Assembly: GCF_038397735.1 (NCBI RefSeq)
Contig: NZ_CP151635.1
Coordinates: forward strand, 1 to 64,000
From: Microbacterium sp. LWH13-1.2
Lineage (GTDB): Bacteria; Actinomycetota; Actinomycetes; Actinomycetales; Microbacteriaceae
Length of the DNA stretch: 64,000 nucleotides
Direction of reading: 5' to 3'
Shown: in pieces, positions 53,646 through 60,883 of the stretch
Layout of the letters: every line of letters starts with the position of its first letter
Numbering within the stretch: the stretch's first letter is position 1
Translations under genes and position numbers: made by a program
Notes under the pieces: generated by a model
What the model saw: the letters and a program-made list of their open reading frames with translations, nothing else
Databases searched by the model: none
What the model was told of the DNA's origin: nothing

Positions 53646-54581
53646 ATGTACTTCGCGCCGCAGCCTCAGCATGCGGCGCCGCGTTCCCCGATTCGCGGAC
53701 CCGCGCTGCCCATCGGTCTTGCGGTGACCGCCGTCGGCATCCTGCTGTCGATCGCCGGCGCGCCCATCGCGAACTCGGCGGCGGAGGAGGCGGCGATGCC
53801 GCAGCCGCTCGTCGTTCAGGAGGTTCCCTCGGTCGAGGTCGGCGCGACCACGGCGGCCGACCCGTGCTCGGAACCGAGCGTGCTGGAGGCGATCGCGGTG
53901 GCCGATGATGCGGCGATCATCGCCGGCTTCGGCGGTGCGGAGAGCTTCCGCGCAGCCGTCATCGCCGGCAATGCGCCGTGCGTGGCGCTCGACGATCCCG
54001 CCCATGTCTGGGTGGTCGTGAACAAGGCGCGTCCGCTCGCACCCGTCGCCTTCGCCCCGCAGTCGCTCGCGGACATCCCGCTGCAGATGACGACCGCGTC
54101 CGGTCAGGCGCGCGCCGATGTCGCCTCGGCGGTGGGTGAGATGGCCGCTGCCGCGGCAGCCGAGGGTGCGGGGCGCATCGGGGCGAACAACGGCTACCGC
54201 TCGTACGATCTCCAGGTGGCGACCCATGCCTCGCACGTGCGCAACAGCGGGCAGGCCGGTGCGGATGCGTCGTCGGCGCGGGCCGGGCACAGTGAGCATC
54301 AGACCGGGCTCGCCATCGATCTCGTTGCCTGCGACGCCCGGTGCGGGGCGATCGAGGCGTTCGGCTCCACGGCGCAGGGGGAGTGGATCGCGGCGAACGC
54401 CTGGGAGTACGGATTCATCGTCCGCTACGAGCAGGTCGGCTCCGGCATCACCGGATACAAACCCGAGCCCTGGCACCTCCGGTACCTCGGGCGAGACCTC
54501 GCAGCCGCGTACCACCACGGCGGATACCACACGCTCGAGGAGTTCTTCGGGCTCCCCGCGGCACCCGACTACACGCACTGA
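53646..54581 (+). CDS. D,D-carboxypeptidase, M15B (VanY) family
   Basis: 311 residues. An N-terminal membrane anchor (about 20-45, ALPIGLAVTAVGILLSIAGAP) is followed by an Ala-rich stalk and a VanY domain with the zinc motif SEHQTGLAIDL near 218-228 and EPWHLRY near 276, which contain His, Asp and His ligands. Four Cys in pairs may form disulfides. It trims peptidoglycan stem peptides outside the membrane. ATG 53646 follows GACAAT (53634-53639) at six bases, so expression is probably leaderless. Confidence 0.9.
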   Translation: MYFAPQPQHAAPRSPIRGPALPIGLAVTAVGILLSIAGAPIANSAAEEAAMPQPLVVQEVPSVEVGATTAADPCSEPSVLEAIAVADDAAIIAGFGGAESFRAAVIAGNAPCVALDDPAHVWVVVNKARPLAPVAFAPQSLADIPLQMTTASGQARADVASAVGEMAAAAAAEGAGRIGANNGYRSYDLQVATHASHVRNSGQAGADASSARAGHSEHQTGLAIDLVACDARCGAIEAFGSTAQGEWIAANAWEYGFIVRYEQVGSGITGYKPEPWHLRYLGRDLAAAYHHGGYHTLEEFFGLPAAPDYTH

Positions 54582-54642
54582 AAGCAGGGCCGAACGTCGT
54601 CGGGACGGTCGCATTGCGGCATACGACAATCGCGGTACCGAG

Positions 54643-54659
54643 TCCCACCGAATGTGGGA
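54643..54659 (+). terminator. Small hairpin between the carboxypeptidase and acyl-CoA dehydrogenase genes
   Basis: TCCCAC (54643-54648) and GTGGGA (54654-54659) with a five-base loop; no T-run. May end the M15 transcript; the following promoter seems to use TAGAAT (54702-54707). Confidence 0.35.
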
Positions 54660-54745
54660 TGCATTCTCACAACGGGCTGTCCCGGTGTCGGTGAACCGGC
54701 ATAGAATCGCCGGAGCAATGACGCACGAACGTTCAGGAGGACGCA

Positions 54746-55909
54746 ATGGAACGCGACATCTACGAAGAGGATCACGAGGCATTCCGCGACCTCGTCAAGG
54801 ATTTCGTCAAGCGCCACGTGACCAATGAGGCGATCGAGGGGTGGGACGCCGCGGGCGAGATCGACCGGGCGACCATGCTGGCAGCCGGCGAGGCGGGCCT
54901 GATCGGTCTGTCTGTCCCCGAGGAGTTCGGCGGCGCCGGGATGCTGCAGGACTATCGCTTCCGCACGATCGTGATGGAGGAGGTCATCGCCTCGGGCGCG
55001 GGTTCGCTGGCGGGCGCCTTCGGCATCCAGGACGACCTGGCCGTGCCCTACCTCGTGCACATGGGCACGCAGGAGCAGAAGGAGAAGTGGCTGCCCCGCA
55101 TGGCCACGGGTGAAGTGCTCGGCGCTCTCGCGATGACCGACCCGGGTGCGGGCTCGGACCTCCGCGGCATCAAGACCAACGCCAAGAAGGTCGACGGCGG
55201 CTACATCCTCAACGGAGCCAAGACGTTCATCTCCTCCGGCACGACCGCCGACGTCGTGGTGACCTTCGTCAAGACCGGCGAGGGCAACCGTCCCGACGCG
55301 TTCAGTCTGCTGCTCGTCGAGAAGGGCATGGAGGGCTTCGATCAGGGCAAGAAGCTCAGCAAGATGGGGTTCCACGGCTGGGACACGGCCGAGCTCAGCT
55401 TCACCGACGTGTTCATCCCCGACGAGAACCTCATCAGCGGCAAGGAGGGTCAGGGATTCATCCAGCTGATGCTCAACCTGCCTCTCGAGCGCCTCTCGAT
55501 CGGGGTCGCCGCGGCCGCGGCCGCGCAGGCAGCGCTCGACTGGACCGTCGCCTACACGAAGGACCGCGAGGCGTTCGGCGAGCGCATCGCGGACTTCCAG
55601 AGCACCCGCTTCCGGCTCGCCGACATGGCCGCGACCACCGACGCGATGTGGGCGTACATCGACCGCGCGCTGCTCGCCTACAAGAACAGCACGCTCACCG
55701 CCGAGGACGCCGCGAAGGTCAAGTTCTGGGCGACCGAGCGCGAGTGGGAGGTGCTCGACACGGGCGTGCAGCTTCACGGCGGCTACGGCTACATCATGGA
55801 GTACCCGATCGCTCGGGCCTTCACGGATGCCCGGGTGCACCGCATCTACGGCGGCACGAACGAGATCATGCGCGACCTCGTCGGTCGTCAGATCGTCGGC
55901 AAGCGCTGA
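54746..55909 (+). CDS. Acyl-CoA dehydrogenase, long-chain (LCAD-like) group
   Basis: 387 residues; CAGGAGGACGCA before the ATG is a good ribosome binding site. FAD-binding and catalytic features: ALAMTDPGAGSDLRGIKT near 125-145, GAKTFISSGTTAD near 157, and the C-terminal GGYGYIMEYPIARAFTDARVH. The Glu normally in the IYEGT motif is Gly here (IYGGTNEI), as in long-chain and isovaleryl enzymes, whose base is elsewhere: Glu248 in NLPLERLSIGV fits that role. It oxidises acyl-CoA to enoyl-CoA, passing electrons to ETF. The gene stands alone, without other beta-oxidation genes. Confidence 0.93.
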   Translation: MERDIYEEDHEAFRDLVKDFVKRHVTNEAIEGWDAAGEIDRATMLAAGEAGLIGLSVPEEFGGAGMLQDYRFRTIVMEEVIASGAGSLAGAFGIQDDLAVPYLVHMGTQEQKEKWLPRMATGEVLGALAMTDPGAGSDLRGIKTNAKKVDGGYILNGAKTFISSGTTADVVVTFVKTGEGNRPDAFSLLLVEKGMEGFDQGKKLSKMGFHGWDTAELSFTDVFIPDENLISGKEGQGFIQLMLNLPLERLSIGVAAAAAAQAALDWTVAYTKDREAFGERIADFQSTRFRLADMAATTDAMWAYIDRALLAYKNSTLTAEDAAKVKFWATEREWEVLDTGVQLHGGYGYIMEYPIARAFTDARVHRIYGGTNEIMRDLVGRQIVGKR

Positions 55910-55921
55910 CGTATCGTCTGC

Positions 55922-55957
55922 AGAAGGGCCCAGGATGCCGTCATCCTGGGCCCTTCT
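55922..55957. terminator. Strong hairpin terminator between convergent genes
   Basis: A perfect 16-bp stem (arms 55922-55937 and 55942-55957, left arm AGAAGGGCCCAGGATG) with a four-base loop, 13 bases after the acyl-CoA dehydrogenase stop and before the end of the ECF operon. Confidence 0.85.
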
Positions 55958-55970
55958 CGTTGTGGCGGAA

Positions 55971-56654
55971 TCAGCGGGGCAGGCGACCGCCGACACCCGC
56001 ACGGCGCAGCCGATCGGCGATCAGGATGCCGAGTGCCGTGCCGCCGAGGCAGCTCGCGAGCGTGATCGCGAAGAACGTGATCTGCAGCCCCAGGTCGAAG
56101 GTGCCGAGGTTGAAAGACGTCCACGCGAGGATCGGATAGACGATGCCGACGATCGCCGCGCCGAGGTAGTGCAGCCAGGTTCCCCAGTACCGCCACAGCA
56201 CGAACAGGAAAGGGAGCTCGGTGAAGGCCGCCCACCAGACGTTCGTGGCCACGCTGCTGAAGCCGTATCCGGAGAACGGGACGATCACGAGACCGGCGAG
56301 GAGGCCCACCAGCAGCCCGACCAGCGGGCGCCGCAACAGGCGCAGGGCGATCACCGAGGGCAGCAGCCAGAGCCCGGCCAGGCCCACACTGGCGAACGGG
56401 AGGCCGAGGAACAGGAGCGTCGAGATCCAGTTGGCGGGTGCGAGCAGGATGCCGCCGGCGACGCCGAGTGCGGCGCAGGTCAGCAGGATCGCAGTCGGGA
56501 ACCGGAAGCGCGAGCGTTCACCGCCGCTGCGGGGTCGATTCTGCACCTCAGGAGACGTTTTCGGATGCGTTTCTGACCCCGCACCGGGCGCCGACCCCGC
56601 ACCGGTCGGCGACCCCGCGTAGGGGTTCGGGCGCGCGTCATCCGACCCGCTCAT
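55971..56654 (-). CDS. ECF transporter S-component-like membrane protein (YkoE-like), second copy
   Basis: 227 residues from ATG 56654, which overlaps the SIP stop (ATGA). A disordered Pro/Gly/Ser-rich N-terminal tail (1-50) precedes about six membrane helices. It is a paralogue of the protein at 60196-60738: both share AALGVA-G, LLPS-IA-RLLRRPLV and the run ending in ADRLRRAGV-G-R (compared with GGALSRAGVARR). That family resembles YkoE (ABC_cobalt, PF09819), the substrate-binding S component of ECF importers. Being last in an operon with T, A and SIP genes, it likely plugs into the same transporter. Confidence 0.72.
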   Translation of the reverse strand: MSGSDDARPNPYAGSPTGAGSAPGAGSETHPKTSPEVQNRPRSGGERSRFRFPTAILLTCAALGVAGGILLAPANWISTLLFLGLPFASVGLAGLWLLPSVIALRLLRRPLVGLLVGLLAGLVIVPFSGYGFSSVATNVWWAAFTELPFLFVLWRYWGTWLHYLGAAIVGIVYPILAWTSFNLGTFDLGLQITFFAITLASCLGGTALGILIADRLRRAGVGGRLPR

Positions 56655-57526
56655 GCGAGGGGCTCCGCAGCGGCGTCGCGGGCGGTCTTCGAGGCCGGCG
56701 AGGATGCGCCGACCTTCCAATAGCCGCAGAAGCTGACTGCGTTCTTGTCGACCCCGCGCTCGCCGACGAGGTGTTTGCGGGCGCCCGAGGCGAGCGACTG
56801 CTCGCCCGCGGCATAGGCATGGAACGGCGCATCGGGCAGCGACAGCTCTCCGAGCCGGGCGAGCGCGAACGAACCGGGGGCGAACTCATGCGGACGTACG
56901 AGCCAGACGACCTCGACTCCGACGGGGTGCGGGAACTCCAGTGCATCCTCTTCGGTCGGCACCTCGATGAGCGCCGTGCCGGTCGCATCAGCGGGGAGCG
57001 ACGCGCAGATCGACGCGATCGCCGGCAGCGCGGTCTCGTCGCCGACGAGCACGACCCGCTCGGTGCCGCGCTGCGGATTGAAGGTGAGTCCCTCGTCGAT
57101 GATCAGCACATGCTCGCCGGGCTCGCACGTCTCGGCCCATCGGGATGCGGGGCCTGCTGTGCCGTCGGCCGCGGATCCGTGCAGCACGAAGTCGACGTCG
57201 ATCTCGGCGCCGGCCTCCGCGGTCGCCGGGCGATACGACCGCACGCTGTAGTTGCGCATCACCGGACGCTCGCCGTCGGGGATCCGCAGGAACTTGAGAT
57301 ACCCGAACATCTTGTTGGCCTTCGCCGGCACTCGGTCGAGTCCGGCATCCCCGCCGATCGGCAGGAAGAGTCGGAACCACTGATCGAAGCCCATCGGCCG
57401 GAACTTCTCGATCTCGCCTCCGCCGAGCGTGACTCTGATCCAGTGCGGGGCGAGCCGTTCGGTGCGCACGACGTTGAGGTGGATGAGCTCGGACGACTCG
57501 GGCTTGACCAGTTTGCTGAATGCCAT
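56651..57526 (-). CDS. Siderophore-interacting protein (SIP), FAD-containing ferric reductase
   Basis: 291 residues from ATG 57526; GAAAGG upstream. N-terminal FAD-binding beta-barrel RTERLAPHWIRVTLGGGEI and the flavin motif RNYSVRSYRPA (R-x-Y-S/T, near 95), then the NADPH-binding-like domain with VVLVGDETALPAIAS (about 160) and C-terminal GYWKVG, hallmarks of the SIP/ViuB family. It reduces Fe(III)-siderophore complexes in the cytosol to release iron. Encoded between the EcfT gene (11-base gap) and an S-component gene, an unusual setting that points to iron as the cargo of the ECF transporter. Confidence 0.92.
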   Translation of the reverse strand: MAFSKLVKPESSELIHLNVVRTERLAPHWIRVTLGGGEIEKFRPMGFDQWFRLFLPIGGDAGLDRVPAKANKMFGYLKFLRIPDGERPVMRNYSVRSYRPATAEAGAEIDVDFVLHGSAADGTAGPASRWAETCEPGEHVLIIDEGLTFNPQRGTERVVLVGDETALPAIASICASLPADATGTALIEVPTEEDALEFPHPVGVEVVWLVRPHEFAPGSFALARLGELSLPDAPFHAYAAGEQSLASGARKHLVGERGVDKNAVSFCGYWKVGASSPASKTARDAAAEPLA

Positions 57527-57537
57527 GCGGGCGCCTT

Positions 57538-58356
57538 TCAGGGCAGCTGCCAGGGGAAGAACAACACGAAGATCGCGGTGGATGCGGCGATCGAGGCGAT
57601 GACGAAGACGGTGTCGCGCGTGCGGAACGGCACGAGGTGGCGTTCGGTGCGCGAGGGGTGGGCGCCGAAGGCACGGGAGTCCATCGCGAGAGCGACGCGC
57701 TCGGCATGACGGATGGCTCCAGCGAGCAGCGGCACGATGTAGCCCCATCCTCGAGCGATCCTCGCGAACGGTCCGCTGCCGCCGTGATGACCGCGCACAC
57801 GGTGCGCTGCTCGGATCACGGACAGCTCATGCCCGAACCGCGGCACGAACCGGAAGGCGGCCAGCGCCGTGTAGCCGATCCGATAGGGCACCCGCAGCTG
57901 CTGCACGCTCGCGCGCACGAGGTCGGGTCCGGTGGTGGTGAGGCCGCCGATCAGCGCCAGGGAGACGATCGCGCCGAGACGGAGCGCTGTGGCGAAGCCG
58001 ATAGCGAGCGCCCCTTGGTAGAGCGTCCAGTCGCCGATCTGCACAGCCGGCGGGGTGTCGCCGACGATTCCCGCGTCGACCCACAGCGAGAATCCGAGAC
58101 CGATCGCGAGCATGCCCACGGGCAGTGCGAGCAACAGCAGCGCTGCGGTGCGCACCGAGAGCCGGGCCCCCACGACGATCAGAGCGAGCGACAGCACCAG
58201 GAAGGCGGCCGGGGTCGCGAGATCGCGCACGAAGATCAGCACCACCATGGCCGGCGCGACGCCGGCGACCTTGGCCAGAGGATTCAGGGCGTGGAGGAAC
58301 TGGCGGCGAGAGGACGCGGTGACCGCGGCATACGGGTCGAACGTCTGCGCGCTCAT
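57538..58356 (-). CDS. ECF transporter T component (EcfT)
   Basis: 272 residues. Five to six membrane helices, preceded by FLHALNPLAKVAGVAPAM (the conserved N-terminal N-P-x-x-K region) and two cytoplasmic A-R-G-like motifs, IRAAHRVRGHHGG and ALAMDSRAFGA, which contact the two ATPases. It links substrate-binding S components to the energising ATPase. ATG 58356 overlaps the ATPase stop (ATGA). In YkoEDC-type systems one EcfT (YkoC) works with a double ATPase (YkoD), as here. Confidence 0.92.
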   Translation of the reverse strand: MSAQTFDPYAAVTASSRRQFLHALNPLAKVAGVAPAMVVLIFVRDLATPAAFLVLSLALIVVGARLSVRTAALLLLALPVGMLAIGLGFSLWVDAGIVGDTPPAVQIGDWTLYQGALAIGFATALRLGAIVSLALIGGLTTTGPDLVRASVQQLRVPYRIGYTALAAFRFVPRFGHELSVIRAAHRVRGHHGGSGPFARIARGWGYIVPLLAGAIRHAERVALAMDSRAFGAHPSRTERHLVPFRTRDTVFVIASIAASTAIFVLFFPWQLP

Positions 58357-60104
58357 GCGATCGCCCGCCCGGCGGCGGCGAGCACGCGCTGGAGCGCCGG
58401 GAGCCGGAGCCCGGCCTCGACGAAGGGCGTCTCGTCGCGGAAGAGCACGTCGGTTCTGTCGGCGGCGTGCACGCGACCGTCCTTCAGGATGACGATGTGC
58501 GAGGCGTGCTCGGCGACGAGCTGCAGGTCGTGTGTCACGATCAGGATCGTCGTTCCCTCGTCGCGCAGGTCATGCAGCAGCGCGAGCAGCTCGGATGCTC
58601 TGGCGCGGTCCTGTCCGAACGTCGGCTCGTCCAGCGCGAGCACCTGCGGGCGGGTGATCAGCGCCGTGCCGACCGAGAGCCGTCGCTTCTCTCCGCCCGA
58701 GAGCAGGAACGGGTGCACGTCGGCTTTGGTCTCGAGCCCGAACCGCGCGAGCATCGAATCGACGCGCTCGGTGATCTCGACATCAGGCGTGTGTCTCAGT
58801 CGCAGGCCGTGGGCGAGTTCGTCGAAGACCGTGTGAGCGATGAACTGGTGCTCGGGATTCTGGAACACGAAGCCGATGCGGCTCGCGAGCTCTCTCGGTG
58901 ACGCCGCCCCTGGGTCGACGCCGTCGACGTCCACCTGCCGCTTCGGCGGCGGAACGACCCCGGCGAGCGATTGCAGCAGCGTCGTCTTGCCCGCACCGTT
59001 CGTGCCGACGATGGCGGTAAGGGTGCCCGGCGCGACGTCGAGGTCGATGCCGTGCAGGATCTCAGTGCGATGGCGGCGGATGGTCAGACCGCGGGCGCTG
59101 ATGATCGGTGTGCCCGTGGCCGGGGAGCCGGGGCGTCTCGTCTCGTCGCTGCGCTCCTCGCTCAACGAACCGGTGCTGTCCTCGGTCGTCGGGCGGGTGC
59201 TGTCCCCGGTCGTCGCGCGAGAGGGTCGAGTCGAAACGGAGTGGACAGTGGCTGCGGCCAGTGCGGTGGCGAGCTCGTCCGGCGTGAGGGGCAGCTCGTC
59301 GAAGTGCGCGCCGGCATCCTGCATCCGGAGTGCGGCGAGCGTCGCTGCAGGCAACCAGACCCCCATGGCCATGAGCTCGGGGGCGTGCGTGCGGATGATC
59401 TCGGCCGCCGGGCCGTCGAACACGACGCGTCCGGCACGGTCGAGCACGATCGTGCGGGTGACGAAGCCCATCGCCGCGTCGAGGTTGTGTTCGACGAGCA
59501 GGATGGCCCGGTCGCCGGCGGCGACCACATCGTTCAGTGCGGCATAGACATCGTCGATGCCCTGCGGGTCGAGGTTCGCGGTCGGCTCGTCGAGCACGAT
59601 CAGGGGCGATCCCATGGCCAGTGCGCACGCGATCGCGAGGCGCTGACGCCCGCCGCCCGACAGTCGGTCGGGGTTCTCGTGGCGCCTGTCCCACAGGCCG
59701 ACGCGACCGAGCGCGTCCGCCGTCCTTGCGTGCACCTCGTCGAGGGGGAGCAGCAGGTTCTCGGGTCCGAACGCGACCTCGTCGTAGACGGTGCCGGTGA
59801 CGATCTGCGCATCCGGGTCTTGGAAGACCATCGCGACGTGGGTGCTCAGCGTGGCGGTGAGAGTGTCGGCGGTGTCGAGCCCACCGGCTTCGACCGACCC
59901 CGTCATGGTCGCGGGCACGGCATGCGGGACGAGCCCGTTGAGTGCGAGCGTGAGCGTCGACTTGCCCGAACCGGAGGGGCCGAGAAGCAGCACGACCTCG
60001 CCGGGGTGGACGTCGAACGTGACGTCGAGGGGCGAGGGGCGCACCGCATCGGCGTGCGTGATCGAGAGGTCACGCACGCCGAGAAGGGGCGCGGATGAGC
60101 GCAC
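58353..60104 (-). CDS. ECF transporter double ATPase (fused EcfA1-EcfA2)
   Basis: 583 residues from GTG 60104, with two complete ABC domains. First: Walker [10 protein letters not shown] (about 40), signature LSGGGRQRLAIACALAM, Walker B LIVLDEPTANLDPQG. A Thr/Ser/Arg-rich linker (about 290-340) joins the second: Walker A GTNGAGKTT, signature LSGGEKRRLSVGTALI, Walker B VLALDEPTFGQDR (the last Asp-Arg replaces the usual LD, as in ECF A-type proteins). YkoD-like in organisation. The DtxR-like box lies 40 bases upstream, so this gene begins the iron-regulated transcript. Confidence 0.93.
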   Translation of the reverse strand: MRSSAPLLGVRDLSITHADAVRPSPLDVTFDVHPGEVVLLLGPSGSGKSTLTLALNGLVPHAVPATMTGSVEAGGLDTADTLTATLSTHVAMVFQDPDAQIVTGTVYDEVAFGPENLLLPLDEVHARTADALGRVGLWDRRHENPDRLSGGGRQRLAIACALAMGSPLIVLDEPTANLDPQGIDDVYAALNDVVAAGDRAILLVEHNLDAAMGFVTRTIVLDRAGRVVFDGPAAEIIRTHAPELMAMGVWLPAATLAALRMQDAGAHFDELPLTPDELATALAAATVHSVSTRPSRATTGDSTRPTTEDSTGSLSEERSDETRRPGSPATGTPIISARGLTIRRHRTEILHGIDLDVAPGTLTAIVGTNGAGKTTLLQSLAGVVPPPKRQVDVDGVDPGAASPRELASRIGFVFQNPEHQFIAHTVFDELAHGLRLRHTPDVEITERVDSMLARFGLETKADVHPFLLSGGEKRRLSVGTALITRPQVLALDEPTFGQDRARASELLALLHDLRDEGTTILIVTHDLQLVAEHASHIVILKDGRVHAADRTDVLFRDETPFVEAGLRLPALQRVLAAAGRAIA

Positions 60105-60143
60105 GGCATAACCCCGGTTTCGGCGGATCGGTACCGTTCTAAC

Positions 60144-60162
60144 TTAGCTGAGCCTTACCTGA
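60144..60162 (-). promoter_or_regulatory. DtxR/IdeR-like iron box 3 in front of the ECF-SIP operon
   Basis: TTAGCTGAGCCTTACCTGA matches 15 of 19 bases of the iron box (with the centre base read on the other strand). It lies about 40 bases before the double-ATPase start and overlaps a possible promoter on the minus strand (TAGAAC as -10). Confidence 0.72.
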
Positions 60163-60195
60163 ATCGCCACGCGCCGGATTGCGCGCGATCGGCGC

Positions 60196-60738
60196 TCAGC
60201 GCCGGGCTACGCCTGCCCGGCTCAGGGCGCCGCCGATCGCCAACCCCACGGCCGTCCAGGCGACGGGGCCGAGCACCGAGATCACGAGATAGGCGATCTG
60301 CGCCCATGGCGGCAGCACGGCCAGGTGAGCGGCGAAGAACACCACGACCGCCACGATGACCCCGATGACCCCGGCTGAGATGAAGAAGCGCCACGGCCCC
60401 CACGAGCGGTACCGAGTGAGTGCGGCGATGCCCTCCTGGATCGCGCCGAACAGCAGTGCGGTGCCGATGAAGCGCAGCGTCCAGGCCGGGTTGAAAGCGC
60501 TCGAGATGAGCGCGGCGATGACGTGCGTGACGAGTGCGACCAGGGGCCGGCGCAGCACCTCCTGCGCGATGATGCCCGGAAGGACGTGCGAGCCGAGGAC
60601 GAGGCCGTAGAGGAATGCCGGTCCCGCGAGAACAGGGAGAGTGATCCAGCCGGCGATCCCCCCGAGCATGCCCGTGGCGACGCCGATCGCGGCGCAGACC
60701 AGCAGCACGCGGGTCGTCAGGACGGGGGAGGATGCCAC
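60196..60738 (-). CDS. ECF transporter S-component-like membrane protein (YkoE-like), first copy
   Basis: 180 residues from GTG 60738. About six membrane helices; PGIIAQEVLRRPLVALVTHV and AIQEGIAALTRYRSWGPW match YkoE-type S components and the paralogue at 55971-56654. The start is supported by TAGGCT (60745-60750, minus strand) six bases upstream, so it has its own leaderless promoter, upstream of the iron box that controls the ATPase gene. The pair of S components would compete for one T-A module. The cargo is not visible in the sequence; YkoE proteins bind thiamine precursors in Bacillus, but SIP and the box point to an iron-containing ligand. Confidence 0.78.
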   Translation of the reverse strand: MASSPVLTTRVLLVCAAIGVATGMLGGIAGWITLPVLAGPAFLYGLVLGSHVLPGIIAQEVLRRPLVALVTHVIAALISSAFNPAWTLRFIGTALLFGAIQEGIAALTRYRSWGPWRFFISAGVIGVIVAVVVFFAAHLAVLPPWAQIAYLVISVLGPVAWTAVGLAIGGALSRAGVARR

Positions 60739-60883
60739 TCCTCCAGCCTACTGTCGACCATTGGCGAGTCGGCTGGCCGTTCGGCCAGGAATAATCCCCG
60801 ACTCTGGTGTGTAGACGGAAGCCCGGCGTAGCTTGAGCGGCGGTGCGGCAACGCAGTCGCACGAAGATCATCGGGAGAAGCAC

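Noticed and set aside
59903..60109. ATG at 60109 as start of the double ATPase
   Set aside because: It is in a different frame; the ATPase frame begins with GTG at 60104.
60105..60195. TPP riboswitch in front of the YkoD-like ATPase gene
   Set aside because: The leader is too short and shows no conserved CUGAGA-type core; a DtxR-like box lies there.
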